Shown here one piece after another: positions 1-11,631 of a stretch of 64,000 nt of DNA. Both the position numbers and the translations under genes were made by a program. Every line of letters begins with the position of its first letter. Position 1 is the first letter of the stretch. Under the pieces are notes generated by a model. It ran no database searches and had not been told where the DNA came from. It saw only the letters and a program-made list of their open reading frames with translations. Source of the DNA: Cinnamomum chago (lineage: Eukaryota > Streptophyta > Magnoliopsida > Laurales > Lauraceae); assembly GCA_038049695.1 (NCBI GenBank), contig CP142452.1, forward strand, positions 30,554,501 to 30,618,500, read 5' to 3'.

Positions 1-259
1 ACGTTTCATATGTACGGAAAATCCGGGATTCGGAACCTCGTTCCGTCAGTTCTTGCAACTGATGAATGACTAGGTGTCCGTGCCCGTAAAGTTTCACGGG
101 CGACGGAGCCAGTTAGCTCATTTTGGGCGCTTGGAGGCTTATTTTCTAGGTTTAAGCTAACGTTCTAACTTTTAAACCTACGTTTCAACTGTACGGACCA
201 TCCGGAATTTAGAATCTCGATCTGTCAGTTCCTACAAGTCATGAATGACTACGGACTCG

Positions 260-281
260 TGCCCGTCAAATTTCACGGGCA
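260..281. other. Hairpin-capable inverted repeat in the satellite monomer core
   Basis: TGCCCGT (260-266) and its exact reverse complement ACGGGCA (275-281) flank an 8-nt spacer. The same dyad, often shortened to GCCCGT/ACGGGC, recurs at the equivalent place in M1 (82-87 and 96-101) and in M2 of every unit. It decays in M3, M4, M6 and M8, where one arm has changed. Dyad symmetry is common in centromeric satellites; any function here is inference. Confidence 0.6.
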
Positions 282-303
282 ACGGACCCCGTTTGCTCAT
301 TAA

Positions 304-311
304 GGGGCCCC
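304..311. other. GGGGCCCC palindrome specific to M2
   Basis: A perfect 8-bp GC palindrome inside cattaaggggccccggagg, present only in the M2 type of each HOR unit and repeated in nearly every unit. A copy at about 58098 has changed to aaggagcccc. It is a useful marker for monomer type; no function can be claimed. Confidence 0.6.
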
Positions 312-1398
312 GGAGGCTCGTTTTCTAGATTTAAAGCTAACGTTCTAACTTAAACCTGCGTTTCAACCGTACGGGAAATCCGGTAATCGAACTCTCGTTC
401 TCTCAGTTCCTGCAAGTCGTGAATGACTAGGAGCCCGTGCCCGTCAAGTCTCCCAGTAAACGGAGCCCGTTTGCTTATTTTGGGCGCCCGGACTTTCGTT
501 TTCTATGTTTTAAGCTAACGTTCTAACTTAAACTTACGTTTCGACTGTACGTGCAATCCGGGATTCGGGATCTCGTGCCGTCAATTCCTGTAAGTCATGA
601 ATGACTAGGGGCCCGTGCCCGGCAAGTTTATAGGGCAATGGAGCCCGCTTTCTCATTTTGGGCGCTTGGAGACTCGTTTTCAAGGTTTTAAGCTAACGTT
701 CAAACCTAAACATAGCTTCCAACTGTGCGGGCAATCCGGGATTCGGAATCTCATTCCGTCAGTTCCTGTGAGCCATGAATGACTAGGGTCCCGTGCCCGT
801 CAAGTTTCACGGTCAACAGATCCCGTTTGGTCATTTTGTGCCCCCGGAGGCTCGTTTTTTAGGTTTTAAGATAACGTTTTAACTTCAACCAACGTTCCAA
901 CTGTACGGGCAATCCGAGATTCGGAATCTTGTTCCGTCAACTCCTGTAAGTCATTTATGACTAGGGGCCCGTGCCTGTCAAGTTTCGAGGGCAACGGAGC
1001 CCGTTTTCTCATTTTGGGCGATCGTAGGCTCGTTTTATAGGGTTTAAGCTAATGTTCTAACCTAAACCTACGTTTCAACTATACGGGCAATCCGGGATTT
1101 AGAATCTCGTTCTGTCAGTTCTTACAAGTCATGAATGTGTAGGGGCCCGTGGCTGTCAAGTATGACGGGCAACAGACCCCGTTTGCTGATTTTGTGCTCC
1201 CGGAGGTTCGTTTTCTAGGTTTTAAGCTAACGTTCTAACTTAAATCTACGTTCTAACTATACGGGCAATCCGGGACTCGTAATCTCGTTCCGTCAGTTCC
1301 TGTAAGTGATGAATGACTAGAGGCCCGTTTCGCCGAGTTTCAGGGGCAACGGAGCACGTTTGCTCATTTTGGGCTCATGGAAGTTTGTTTTCTAGGTT

Positions 1399-1420
1399 TT
1401 AAGTTAACGATCTAACTTAA
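1399..1420. other. Perfect 8-bp dyad at the end of M8
   Basis: TTAAGTTA (1399-1406) and TAACTTAA (1413-1420) are exact reverse complements separated by acgatc. In other monomers the same place reads ttaagctaacgttctaacttaa-like sequence with an imperfect dyad, so M8 has the perfected form. It lies at the M8/M1 junction of each HOR unit and is conserved throughout the window. It could be a protein-binding site or a cruciform-prone position; this is not demonstrated. Confidence 0.55.
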
Positions 1421-4370
1421 ACCTACGTTTCATATGTACGGAAAATCCGGGATTCGAAACCTCGTTCCGTCAGTTCTTGCAACTGATGAATGACTAGGTG
1501 TCCGTGCCCGTAAAGTTTCACGGGCGACGGAGCCAGTTAGCTCATTTTGGGCGCTTGGAGGCTTATTTTCTAGGTTTAAGCTAACGTTCTAACTTTTAAA
1601 CCTACGTTTCAACTGTACGGACCATCCGGAATTTAGAATCTCGATCTGTCAGTTCCTACAAGTCATGAATGACTACGAACCCGTGCCCGTCAAATTTCAC
1701 GGGCAACGGACCCCGTTTGCTCATTAAGGGGCCCCGGAGGCTCGTTTTCTAGATTTAAAGCTAACGTTCTAACTTAAACCTGCGTTTCAACCGTACGGGA
1801 AATCCGGTAATCGAATTCTCGTTCTGTCAGTTCTTGCAAGTCGTGAATGACTACGAGCCCGTGCCCGTCAAGTCTCCCAGGCAACGGAGCCCGTTTGCTT
1901 ATTTTGGGCGCCCGGACTTTCGTTTTCTATGTTTTAAGCTAACGTTCTAACTTAAACTTACGTTTTGACTGTACGTGCAATCCGGGATTCGGGATCTCGT
2001 GCCGTCAATTCCTGTAAGTCATGAATGACTAGGGGCCCGTGCCCGGCAAGTTTCTAATGCAATGGAGCCCGCTTTCTCATTTTGGGCGCTTGGAAGCTCG
2101 TTTTCAAGGTTTTAAGCTAACGTTCTAACCTAAACCTAGCTTCCAACTGTGCGGGCAATCCGGGATTCGGAATCTCATTCCGTCAGTTCCTGTGAGCAAT
2201 GAATGACTAGGGTCCCGTGCCCGTCAAGTTTCACGGTCAACAGATCCCGTTTGGTCATTTTGTGCCCCCGGAGGCTCGTTTTATAGGTTTTAAGATAACG
2301 TTTTAACTTCAACCAACGTTCCAACTGTACGGGCAATCCGAGATTCGAATCTTGTTCCGTCAACTCCTGTAAGTCATTTATGACTTGGGGCCCGTGCCCG
2401 TCAAGTTTCAAGGGCAACGGAGCCCGTTTTCTCATTTTGGGCGCTCGTTGGCTCGTTTTATAGGGTTTAAGCTAATGTTCTAACCTAAACCTACGTGTCA
2501 ACTATACGGACAATCCGGGATTTAGAATCTCGTTCTGTCAGTTCTTACAAGTCATTAATGAGTAGGGGCCCGTGGCTGTCAAGTATCACGGGCAACGAAC
2601 CCTGTTTGCTGATTTTGTGCGCCCGGAGGTTCGTTTTCTAGGTTTTAAGCTAACGTTCTTACTTAAATCTACGTTCTAACTATACGGGCAATCCGGGACT
2701 CGTAATCTCGTTCCGTCAGTTCCTGTAAGTGATGAATGACTAGAGGCCCGTTTCGCCGAGTTTCAGGGGCAACGGAGCCCGTTTGCTCATTTTGGGCTCA
2801 TGGAAGTTTGTTTTCTAGGTTTTAAGTTAACGATCTAACTTAAACCTACGTTTCATATGTACGGAAAATCCGGGATTCGGAACCTCGTTCCGTCAGTTCT
2901 TGCAACTGATGAATGACTAGGTGTCCGTGCCCGTAAAGTTTCACGGGCGACGGAGCCAGTTAGCTCATTTTGGGCGCTTGGAGGCTTATTTTCTAGGTTT
3001 AAGCTAACGTTCTAACTTTTAAACCTACGTTTCAACTGTACGGACCATCCGGAATTTAGAATCTCGATCTGTCAGTTCCTACAAGTCATGAATGACTACG
3101 GACCCGTGCCCGTCAAATTTCACGGGCAACGGACCCCGTTTGCTCATTAAGGGGCCCCGGAGGCTCGTTTTCTAGATTTAAAGCTAACGTTCAAACTTAA
3201 ACCTACGTTTCAACCGTACGGGAAATCCGGTAATCGAATTCTCGTTCTGTCAGTTCCTGCAAGTCGTGAATGACTAGCAGCCCGTGCCCGTGAAGTCTCC
3301 CAGTAAACGGAGCCCGTTTGCATATTTTGGGCGCCCGGACTTTCATTTTTTATGTTTTAAGCTAACGTTCTAACTTAAACTTACGTTTCGACTGTACGTG
3401 CAATCCGGGATTCGGGATCTCGTGCCGTCAATTCCTGTAAGTCATGAATGACTAGGGGCCCGTGCCCGGCAAGTTTATAGGGCAATGGAGCCCGCTTTCT
3501 CATTTTGGGCGCTTGGAGGCTCGTTTTCAAGGTTTTAAGCTAACGTTCGAACCTAAACCTAGCTTCCAACTGTGCGGGCAATCCGGGATTCGGAATCTCA
3601 TTCCGTCAGTTCCTATGAGCTATGAATGACTAGGGTCCCGTGCCCGTCAAGTTTCACGGTCAACAGATCCCGTTTGGTCATTTTTTGCCCCCGGAGGCTC
3701 GTTTTCTAGGTTTTAAGATAACGTTTTAACTTCAACCAACGTTCCAACTGTACGGGCAAGCCGAGATTCGAATCTTGTTCCGTCAACTCCTGTAAGTCAT
3801 TTATGACTAGGGGCCCGTGCCCGTCAAGTTTCGAGGGCAACGGAGCCCGTTTTCTCATTTTGGGCGCTCGTAGGCTCGTTTTATAGGGTTTAAGCTAACG
3901 TTTCAACTATACGGGCAATCCGGGATTTAGAATCTCGTTCTGTCAGTTCTTACAAGTCATGAATGAGTAGGGGCCCGTGGCTGTCAAGTATCACGGGCAA
4001 CGGACCCCGTTTGCTGATTTTGTGCGCCCGGAGGTTCGTTTTCTAGGTTTTAAGCTAACGTTCTAACTAAAATCTACGTTCTAACTATACGGGCAATCCG
4101 GGACTCGTAATCTCGTTCCGTCAGTTCCAGTAAGTGATGAATGACTAGAGGCCCGTTTCGCCGAGTTTCAGGGGCAACGGAGCCCGTTTGCTCATTTTGG
4201 GCTCATGGAAGTTTGTTTTCTAGGTTTTAAGTTAACGATCTAACTTAAACCTACGTTTCATATGTACGGAAAATCCGGGATTCGGAACCTCGTTCCGTCA
4301 GTTCTTGCAAGTGATGAATGACTAGGTGTCCGTGCCCGTAAAGTTTCACGGGCGACGGAGCCAGTTAGCT

Positions 4371-4401
<31 letters not shown>

Positions 4402-4507
4402 GAAGAATAAGTTGTTAGTTCTTCATTCTCAAACTATAATACAGATTACAGAAATGGGGAGCTTAGCCTTCTCCTAGGCACCAAACTCCCAAAGGGGCAT
4501 ACCCCTT
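4402..4507 (-). promoter_or_regulatory. LINE-A 3' UTR with two stem-loops
   Basis: Directly next to the poly(A) tract is GAAGAA (4402-4407), an 11-nt loop, and TTCTTC (4419-4424). Further in, AAGGGG-CATA-CCCCTT (4492-4507) forms a second perfect 6-bp stem just after the ORF stop. Both structures recur in LINE-B. Established knowledge: several plant L1-type LINEs and other LINE clades have 3' stem-loops recognised by their reverse transcriptase during target-primed reverse transcription. That role is inferred here. The same layout occurs in copies 2-4, after their T-tracts. Confidence 0.6.
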
Positions 4508-4514
4508 ACAGGCC

Positions 4515-5990
4515 TTAATTCAAAGATATACCCACAACCCGGGCAAAGGTAGCAAATAAAGTAAGAATCTCACGCTCATTAATATTAGTTGATGTTCCAA
4601 CATTCCTACTGATGAATTTGCTAAACCGAATAGTGTGGGGATGAAGCTTGGAGAATTGCACATGATCATATCGGTTTAGGATCTGCTGGAGTTTCCTCAC
4701 CTGGAATCTGACATGCCAATCAGAAGTGGCTGGGTCAGCCAAGTTCATAATGGAAAGTGGATCCCCCTCTACAGTGATATAGTGAGACTGGGATGGAATA
4801 ATCTGCACAATGCTATTCACCCCTGAATAGTAATTAAGGTTTACCTCAATTTGTGCACAGAGAGGAATATGAATATCTTTCCACACAATTCCCACCACTA
4901 GATGTCCAAAATTTGATAGGGAAAGTCTCCAACCAGGTTTCTGTACACACAAAGGAGAAGAAGATGGAAACTGATTGTGTGCAGGAATATTCCATAGACT
5001 TGCAATATGCTCTGGAAGTTGAAGTCCAAGGTAAAGAACCTTACTACACACTGTACGAAGAATCTGCTGGATTACCATTGCACTATTGCTGGTCTTCCTT
5101 CTGAAAATTCGGCCATTTCTTTCCGCCCAGATATGCCAGATAAACGCATTCACCACAAGTTTACCCAGATTTTGAAGATCCCTGCTGCCTTGCTCTAACT
5201 GAAGGTTGACTGATTGCATCAGGTCTATCGGGTTCTCATATTGACTAGGAGTCAGTCCCAGCTTTGAAAGAATTGACGCCCATACATCTTTAGAAAAAGG
5301 GCAATGAAGCATCAAGTGTATATCAGATTCCCAAGTTTCATTACATAGCTCACAGAGAGAGTCACATTGCACATTTCTCTGGAGGAGAAACTCTTTGGTT
5401 TTAAGCCTTCTTCTCAGAAACATCCAAGAACATAGAGAGTGTTTCTTGATACATCCTTTAAACCAAATCAAAGAGGGCCAGGTGAGATCTTGATCAGTGA
5501 GATTACATACCCTTTTATATGCTGATTTCAACGTGAACTTTCCATCATCTTCTAGCGTCCATACTACTTCATCCTCAAACTCACTCCATGGTTCAACTTC
5601 ATTGGGAGCCACTTGAAAAATCTCCATGAGTGAACTGGACGTTGCAGCAGGGAATCTCCACCCACCTTCATGAATAAACTGCCGAAGTTTCACATCAGCC
5701 CCCAGACCCATATCATAGATCGCCCTATCTCCATAGCAATCTTTAAGTCGACCACCATTCAGCCAAGGGTCTGTCCAAAACTTTATAGTGTGGCCATTTC
5801 CTACCAGCCATTTTACATGGCTTTTAGCAAAAGGACGGACTCGCAGTAAACTTTTCCAGCCCCATGAAGCATACGGCTGAATTGGAACATCCCAGATGGA
5901 TTTCCCACGCAGATATCGTGCATTGATCCATAGATTCCAGCATGTGTGCTTGTTAAGAATGACCTGCCACAACTGCCTTATCAGGGCTGC
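4515..5990 (-). pseudogene. LINE-A ORF2 C-terminal fragment (zf-RVT and degenerate RNase H-like region)
   Basis: An open frame of about 490 codons that runs off the 5' truncation point. The nominal start at 5972 is a TTG codon; the frame continues six codons further (AALIRQ) to the junction, so there is no true start. Numbering from 5972: FWTDPWLNGG at 65-74; a zf-RVT-like zinc-binding domain at about 146-231 with C207-x2-C210 and H219/C224; WHIWAERNGRIF at 279-290, typical of plant LINE ORF2. The tail (about 345-455) has GWRLSLS, VEGDP and SDWHVRF blocks placed like a plant RNase H domain but lacking clear catalytic residues. The endonuclease and reverse transcriptase core are missing, so it cannot transpose. 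The predicted protein is identical in all four copies, which reflects recent duplication rather than selection. Confidence 0.88.
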
Positions 5991-8900
5991 TTGGAGGCTT
6001 ATTTTCTAGGTTTAAGCTAACGTTCTAACTTTTAAACCTACGTTTCAACTGTACGGACCATCCGGAATTTAGAATCTCGATCTGTCAGTTCCTACAAGTC
6101 ATGAATGACTACGGACCCGTGCCCGTCAAATTTCACGGGCAACGGACCCCGTTTGCTCATTAAGGGGCCCCGGAGGCTCGTTTTCTAGATTTAAAGCTAA
6201 CGTTCTAACTTAAACCTACGTTTCAACCGTACGGGAAATCAGGTAATCGAATTCTCGTTCTGTCAGTTCCTGCAAGTCGTGAATGACTAGGACCCCGTGC
6301 CCGTCAAGTCTCCCAGGCAACGGAGCCCGTTTGCTTATTTTGGGCGCCCGGACTTTCGTTTTCTATGTTTTAAGCTAACGTTCTAACTTAAACTAACGTT
6401 TCGACTGTACGTGCAATCCGGGATTCGGGATCTCGTGCCGTCAATTCCTGTAAGTCATGAATGACTAGGGGCCCGTGCCCGGCAAGTTTCTAGGGCAATG
6501 GAGCCCGCTTTCTCACTTTGGGCGCTTGGAGGCTCGTTTTCAAGGTTTTAAGCTAACGTTCTAACTTAAATCTACGTTCTAACTGTACGGGCAATCCGAG
6601 ACTCGTAATCTCGTTCCGTCAGTTCCTGTAAGTCATGAATGACTAGAGGCCCGTTTCGCCGAGTTTCAGGGGCAACGGAGCCCGTTTGCTCATTTTGGGC
6701 TCATGGAGGTTTGTTTTCTAGGTTTTAAGTTAACGATCTAACTTAAACCTACGTTTCATATGTACGGAAAATCTGGGATTCGGAACCTCGTTCCGTCAGT
6801 TCTTGCAAGTGATGAATGACTAGGTGTCCGTGCCCTTAAAGTTTCACGGGCGACGGAGCCAGTTAGCTCATTTTGGGCGCTTATTTTCTAGGTTTAAGCT
6901 AACGTTCTAACTTTTAAACCTACGTTTCAACTGTACGGACCATCTGGAATTTAGAATCTCGATCTGTCAGTTCCTACAAGTCATGAATGACTACGGACCC
7001 GTGCCCGTCAAATTTCACGGGCAACGGACCCCGTTTGCTCATTAAGGGGCCCCGGAGGCTCGTTTTCTAGATTTAAAGCTAACGTTCCAACTTAAACCTA
7101 CGTTTCAACAGTACGGGAAATCCGGTAATCGAATTCTCGTTCTGTCAGTTCCTGCAAGTCGTGAATGACTAGGAGCCCGTGCCCGTCAAGTCTCCCAGTA
7201 AACGGAGCCCGTTTGCTTATTTTGGGCGCCCGGACTTTCGTTTTCTATGTTTTAAGCTAACGTTCTAACTTAAACTTACGTTTCGACTGTACGTGCAATC
7301 CGGGATTTGGGATCTCGTGCCGTCAATTCCTGTAAGTCATGAATGACTAGGGGCCCGTGCCCGGCAATTTTCTAGGGCAAGTGAGCCCGCTTTCTCATTT
7401 TGGACGCTTGGAGGCTCGTTTTCAAGGTTTTAAGCTAACGTTCTAACCTAAACCTAGCTTCCAACTGTGCGGGCAATCCGGGATTCGGAATCTCATTCCG
7501 TCAGTTCTTATGAGCTATGAATGACTAGGGTCCCGTGCCCGTCAAGTTTCACGGTCAACAGATCCCGTTTGGTCATTTTGTGCCCCCGGAGGCTCGTTTT
7601 CTAGGTATTAAGATAACGTTTTAACTTCAACCAACGTTCCAACTGTACGGGCAATCCGAGATTCGAATCTTGTTCCGTCAACTCCTGTAAGTCATTTATG
7701 ACTAGGGGCCCGTGCCCGTCAAGTTTCGAGGGCAACAGAGCCCGTTTTCTCATTTTGGGCGCTCGTAGGCTCGTTTTATAGGGTTTAAGCTAACGTTTCA
7801 ACTATACGGGCAATCCGAGATTTAGAATCTCGTTCTGTCAGTTCTTACAAGTCATGAATGAGTAGGGGCCCGTGGCTGTCAAGTATCACGGGCAACGGAC
7901 CCCGTTTGCTGATTTTGTGCGCCCGGAGGTTCGTTTTCTAGGTTTTAAGCTAACGTTCTTACTTAAATCTACGTTCTAACTATACGGGCAATCCGGGACT
8001 CGTAATCTCGTTCCGTCAGTTCCTGTAAGTGATGAATGACTAGAGGCCCGTTTCGCCGAGTTTCAGGGGCAACGGAGCCCGTTTGCTCATTTTGGGCTCA
8101 TGGAAGTTTGTTTTCTAGGTTTTAAGTTAACGATCTAACTTAAACCTACGTTTCATATGTACGGAAAATCCGGGATTCGGAACCTCGTTCCGTCAGTTCT
8201 TGCAACTGATGAATGACTAGGTGTCCGTGCCCGTAAAGTTTCACGGGCGACGGAGCCAGTTAGCTCATTTTGGGCGCTTGGAGGCTTATTTTCTAGGTTT
8301 AAGCTAACGTTCTAACTTTTAAACCTACGTTTCAACTGTACGGACCATCCGGAATTTAGAATCTCGATCTGTCAGTTCCTACAAGTCATGAATGACTACG
8401 GACCCGTGCCCGTCAAATTTCACGGGCAACGGACCCCGTTTGCTCATTAAGGGGCCCCGGAGGCTCGTTTTCTAGATTTAAAGCTAACGTTCTAACTTAA
8501 ACCTGCGTTTCAACCGTACGGGAAATCCGGTAATCAAATTCTCGTTCTCTCAGTTCCTGCAAGTCGTGAATGACTAGGAGCCCGTGCCCGTCAAGTCTCC
8601 CAGTAAACGGAGCCCGTTTGCTTATTTTGGGCGCCCGGACTTTCGTTTTCTATGTTTTAAGCTAACGTTCTAACTTAAACTTACGTTTCGACTGTACGTG
8701 CACTCCGGGATTCGGGATCTCGTGCCGTCAATTCCTGTAAGTCATGAATGACTAGGGGCCCGTGCCCGGCAAGTTTATAGGGCAATGGAGCCCGCTTTCT
8801 CATTTTGGGCGCTTGGAGGCTCGTTTTCAAGGTTTTAAGCTAACGTTCAAACCTAAACATAGCTTCCAACTGTGCGGGCAATCCGGGATTCGGAATCTCA

Positions 8901-11607
8901 TTCCGTCAGTTCCTGTGAGCCATGAATGACTAGGGTCCCGTGCCCGTCAAGTTTCACGGTCAACAGATCCCGTTTGGTCATTTTGTGCCCCCGGAGGCTC
9001 GTTTTTTAGGTTTTAAGATAACGTTTTAACTTCAACCAACGTTCCAACTGTACGGGCAATCCGAGATTCGGAATCTTGTTCCGTCAACTCCTGTAAGTCA
9101 TTTATGACTAGGGGCCCGTGCCTGTCAAGTTTCGAGGGCAACGGAGCCCGTTTTCTCATTTTGGGCGATCGTAGGCTCGTTTTATAGGGTTTAAGCTAAT
9201 GTTCTATCTAAACCTACGTTTCAACTATACGGGCAATCCGGGATTTAGAATCTCGTTCTGTCAGTTCTTACAAGTCATGAATGTGTAGGGGCCCGTGGCT
9301 GTCAAGTATGACGGGCAACAGACCCCGTTTGCTGATTTTGTGCTCCCGGAGGTTCGTTTTCTAGGTTTTAAGCTAACGTTCTAACTTAAATCTACGTTCT
9401 AACTATACGGGCAATCCGGGACTCGTAATCTCGTTCCGTCAGTTCCTGTAAGTGATGAATGACTAGAGGCCCGTTTCGCCGAGTTTCAGGGGCAACGGAG
9501 CCCGTTTGCTCATTTTGGGCTCATGGAAGTTTGTTTTCTAGGTTTTAAGTTAACGATCTAACTTAAACCTACGTTTCATATGTACGGAAAATCCGGGATT
9601 CGAAACCTCGTTCCGTCAGTTCTTGCAACTGATGAATGACTAGGTGTCCGTGCCCGTAAAGTTTCACGGGCGACGGAGCCAGTTAGCTCATTTTGGGCGC
9701 TTGGAGGCTTATTTTCTAGGTTTAAGCTAACGTTCTAACTTTTAAACCTACGTTTCAACTGTACGGACCATCCGGAATTTAGAATCTCGATCTGTCAGTT
9801 CCTACAAGTCATGAATGACTACGGACCCGTGCCCGTCAAATTTCACGGGCAACGGACCCCGTTTGCTCATTAAGGGGCCCCGGAGGCTCGTTTTCTAGAT
9901 TTAAAGCTAACGTTCTAACTTAAACCTGCGTTTCAACCGTACGGGAAATCCGGTAATCGAATTCTCGTTCTGTCAGTTCTTGCAAGTCGTGAATCACTAC
10001 GAGCCCGTGCCCGTCAAGTCACCCAGGCAACGGAGCCCGTTTGCTTATTTTGGGCGCCCGGACTTTCGTTTTCTATGTTTTAAGCTAACGTTCTAACTTA
10101 AACTTACGTTTTGACTGTACGTGCAATCCGGGATTCGGGATCTCGTGCCGTCAATTCCTGTAAGTCATGAATGACTAGGGGCCCGTGCCCGGCAAGTTTC
10201 TAATGCAATGGAGCCCGCTTTCTCATTTTGGGCGTTTGGAAGCTCGTTTTCAAGGTTTTAAGCTAACGTTCTAACCTAAACCTAGCTTCCAACTGTGCGG
10301 GCAATCCGGGATTCGGAATCTCATTCCGTCAGTTCCTGTGAGCAATGAATGACTAGGGTCCCGTGCCCGTCAAGTTTCACGGTCAACAGATCCCGTTTGG
10401 TCATTTTGTGCCCCCGGAGGCTCGTTTTATAGGTTTTAAGATAACGTTTTAACTTCAACCAACGTTCCAACTGTACGGGCAATCCGAGATTCGAATCTTG
10501 TTCCGTCAACTCCTGTAAGTCATTTATGACTTGGGGCCCGTGCCCGTCAAGTTTCAAGGGCAACGGAGCCCGTTTTCTCATTTTGGGCGCTCGTTGGCTC
10601 GTTTTATAGGGTTTAAGCTAATGTTCTAACCTAAACCTACGTGGCAACTATACGGACAATCCGGGATTTAGAATCTCGTTCTGTCAGTTCTTACAAGTCA
10701 TTAATGAGTAGGGGCCCGTGGCTGTCAAGTATCACGGGCAACGAACCCTGTTTGCTGATTTTGTGCGCCCGGAGGTTCGTTTTCTAGGTTTTAAGCTAAC
10801 GTTCTAATTTAAATCTACGTTCTAACTATACGGGCAATCCGGGACTCGTAATCTCGTTCCGTCAGTTCCTGTAAGTGATGAATGACTAGAGGCCCGTTTC
10901 GCCGAGTTTCAGGGGCAACGGAGCCCGTTTGCTCATTTTGGGCTCATGGAAGTTTGTTTTCTAGGTTTTAAGTTAACGATCTAACTTAAACCTACGTTTC
11001 ATATGTACGGAAAATCCGGGATTCGGAACCTCATTCCGTCAGTTCTCGCAAGTGATGAATGACTAGGTGTCCGTGCCCGTAAAGTTTCACGGGCGACGGA
11101 GCCAGTTAGCTCATTTTGGGCGCTTGGAGGCTTATTTTCTAGGATTAAGCTAACGTTCTAACTTTTAAACCTACGTTTCAACTGTACGGACCATCCGGAA
11201 TTTAGAATCTCGATCTGTCAGTTCCTACAAGTCATGAATGACTACGGACCCGTGCCCGTCAAATTTCACGGGCAACGGACCCCGTTTGCTCATTAAGGGG
11301 CCCCGGAGGCTCGTTTTCTAGATTTAAAGCTAACGTTCTAACTTAAACCTACGTTTCAACCGTACGGGAAATCCGGTAATCGAATTCTCGTTCTGTCAGT
11401 TCCTGCAGCTCGTGAATGACTAGGAGCCCGTGCCCGTCAAGTCTCCCAGGCAACGGAGCCCGTTTGCTTATTTTGGGCGCCCGGACTTTCGTTTTCTATG
11501 TTTTAAGCTAACTTTCTAACTTAAACTTACGTTTCGACTGTACGTGTAATCCGGGATTCGGGATCTCGTGCCGTCAATTCCTGTAAGTCATGAATGACTA
11601 GGGGCCC
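5991..11607. repeat. Satellite array segment between LINE-A copy 1 and LINE-B copy 1
   Basis: HOR M1 starts at 6751, 8148, 9571 and 10994 (lengths 1397, 1423, 1423). The first part (5991-6750) completes a 5-monomer unit in which M4 is followed directly by M8 (near 6560). The 6751 unit carries an 8-bp deletion in M1 (gcgcttattttc at about 6877) and the 18-bp M6/M7 linker deletion. The 9571 unit contains a M5-M6 stretch open on the minus strand (10321-10581), not considered coding. No genes seen. Confidence 0.93.
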
Positions 11608-11622
11608 GTGCCCGGCAAGTTT
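11608..11622. repeat. Left target-site duplication of LINE-B copy 1
   Basis: The 15-bp word gtgcccggcaagttt, part of satellite M4, stands immediately before the T-tract and is repeated at 12644-12658 on the other side of the insert. This is the normal signature of target-primed reverse transcription. The terminal TTT overlaps the poly(T), so the exact end is uncertain by up to 3 bp. Confidence 0.88.
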
Positions 11623-11631
11623 TTTTTTTTT

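Larger units (their letters stand above)
1..1424. repeat. Reference 8-monomer higher-order repeat unit (M1-M8)
   Basis: Monomer starts read directly: M1 1, M2 180, M3 358, M4 536, M5 714, M6 892, M7 1070, M8 1248; the next M1 is at 1425. Lengths are 179, then 178 six times, then 177. Diagnostic words: M1 catatgtacgg; M2 ggaccatccgg and ggggcccc; M3 ccggtaatcg and agtctccca; M4 gactgtacgtgc and gggatctcgtgcc; M5 agcttccaactgtgcgg; M6 gtcatttatgac; M7 ggatttagaatctcgttc and gtggctgtcaag; M8 gggactcgtaatc and cccgtttcgccgag. Monomers within a unit clearly differ, while equivalent monomers in successive units are nearly identical, which defines a HOR. Identity values were not calculated. Confidence 0.93.
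1..4372. repeat. Satellite array segment, three full 8-mer HOR units plus start of a fourth
   Basis: Head-to-tail satellite of about 178-bp monomers. M1 (recognised by tttcatatgtacgg) starts at 1, 1425, 2848 and 4253, giving unit lengths of 1424, 1423 and 1405. The third unit is short because an 18-bp deletion removes the M6/M7 linker near 3899. The fourth unit is interrupted inside M1 by LINE-A at 4373. The first two units carry variants gcgatcg or gcgctcg in M6 and catagcttcc or cctagcttcc at the M4/M5 boundary, so neighbouring units are not identical. I see no gene in this stretch; short ORFs (for example 2175-2435 minus) are satellite reading-frame accidents. Confidence 0.95.
4373..5990 (-). 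mobile_element. LINE-A copy 1, 5'-truncated non-LTR retrotransposon
   Basis: A 1.6-kb LINE fragment on the minus strand. Its poly(A) tail appears as 29 T at 4373-4401, the first four of which may belong to the satellite word ctcatttt. Next, in plus-strand order, come a short 3' UTR, the ORF2 C-terminal region, and the 5' truncation point at about 5989, where the satellite resumes at gcttggagg. The uninterrupted satellite reads ctcattttgggcgcttggagg, so about four bases (gggc) are missing at the target and no target-site duplication is visible. The element sits in M1 of a 5-monomer HOR unit: the M1-to-M1 distance 4253-6751 minus the insert is about 890 bp. Confidence 0.92.

Noticed and set aside
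880-910. Possible CENP-B box
   Set aside because: No match to the TTCG-GGAA-CGGGA core was found in any monomer type. Words such as ttccgtcagttcc do not keep the essential bases.
1055-1075. Telomere-like taaacctaaacc words at monomer junctions
   Set aside because: Only one or two degenerate copies occur per monomer, never a CCCTAAA run, so they are not interstitial telomeric repeats.
2175-2435. 86-codon minus-strand ORF, repeated at 10321, 31264 and 62760
   Set aside because: It spans satellite monomers M5-M6 and is internally repetitive because the monomer is. A 178-bp period changes frame at every monomer, so long ORFs cannot persist. No start context, domain or codon bias supports a gene.
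4373-4401. T-tract as a transcription terminator
   Set aside because: It is the LINE poly(A) tail read on the opposite strand: it lies at the element's 3' end and varies in length between copies.
4853-5198. Plus-strand ORFs opposite LINE-A (and equivalents at 22085, 43028, 53462)
   Set aside because: They are antisense shadows of the LINE ORF2 fragment, whose minus-strand frame has recognisable zf-RVT motifs.
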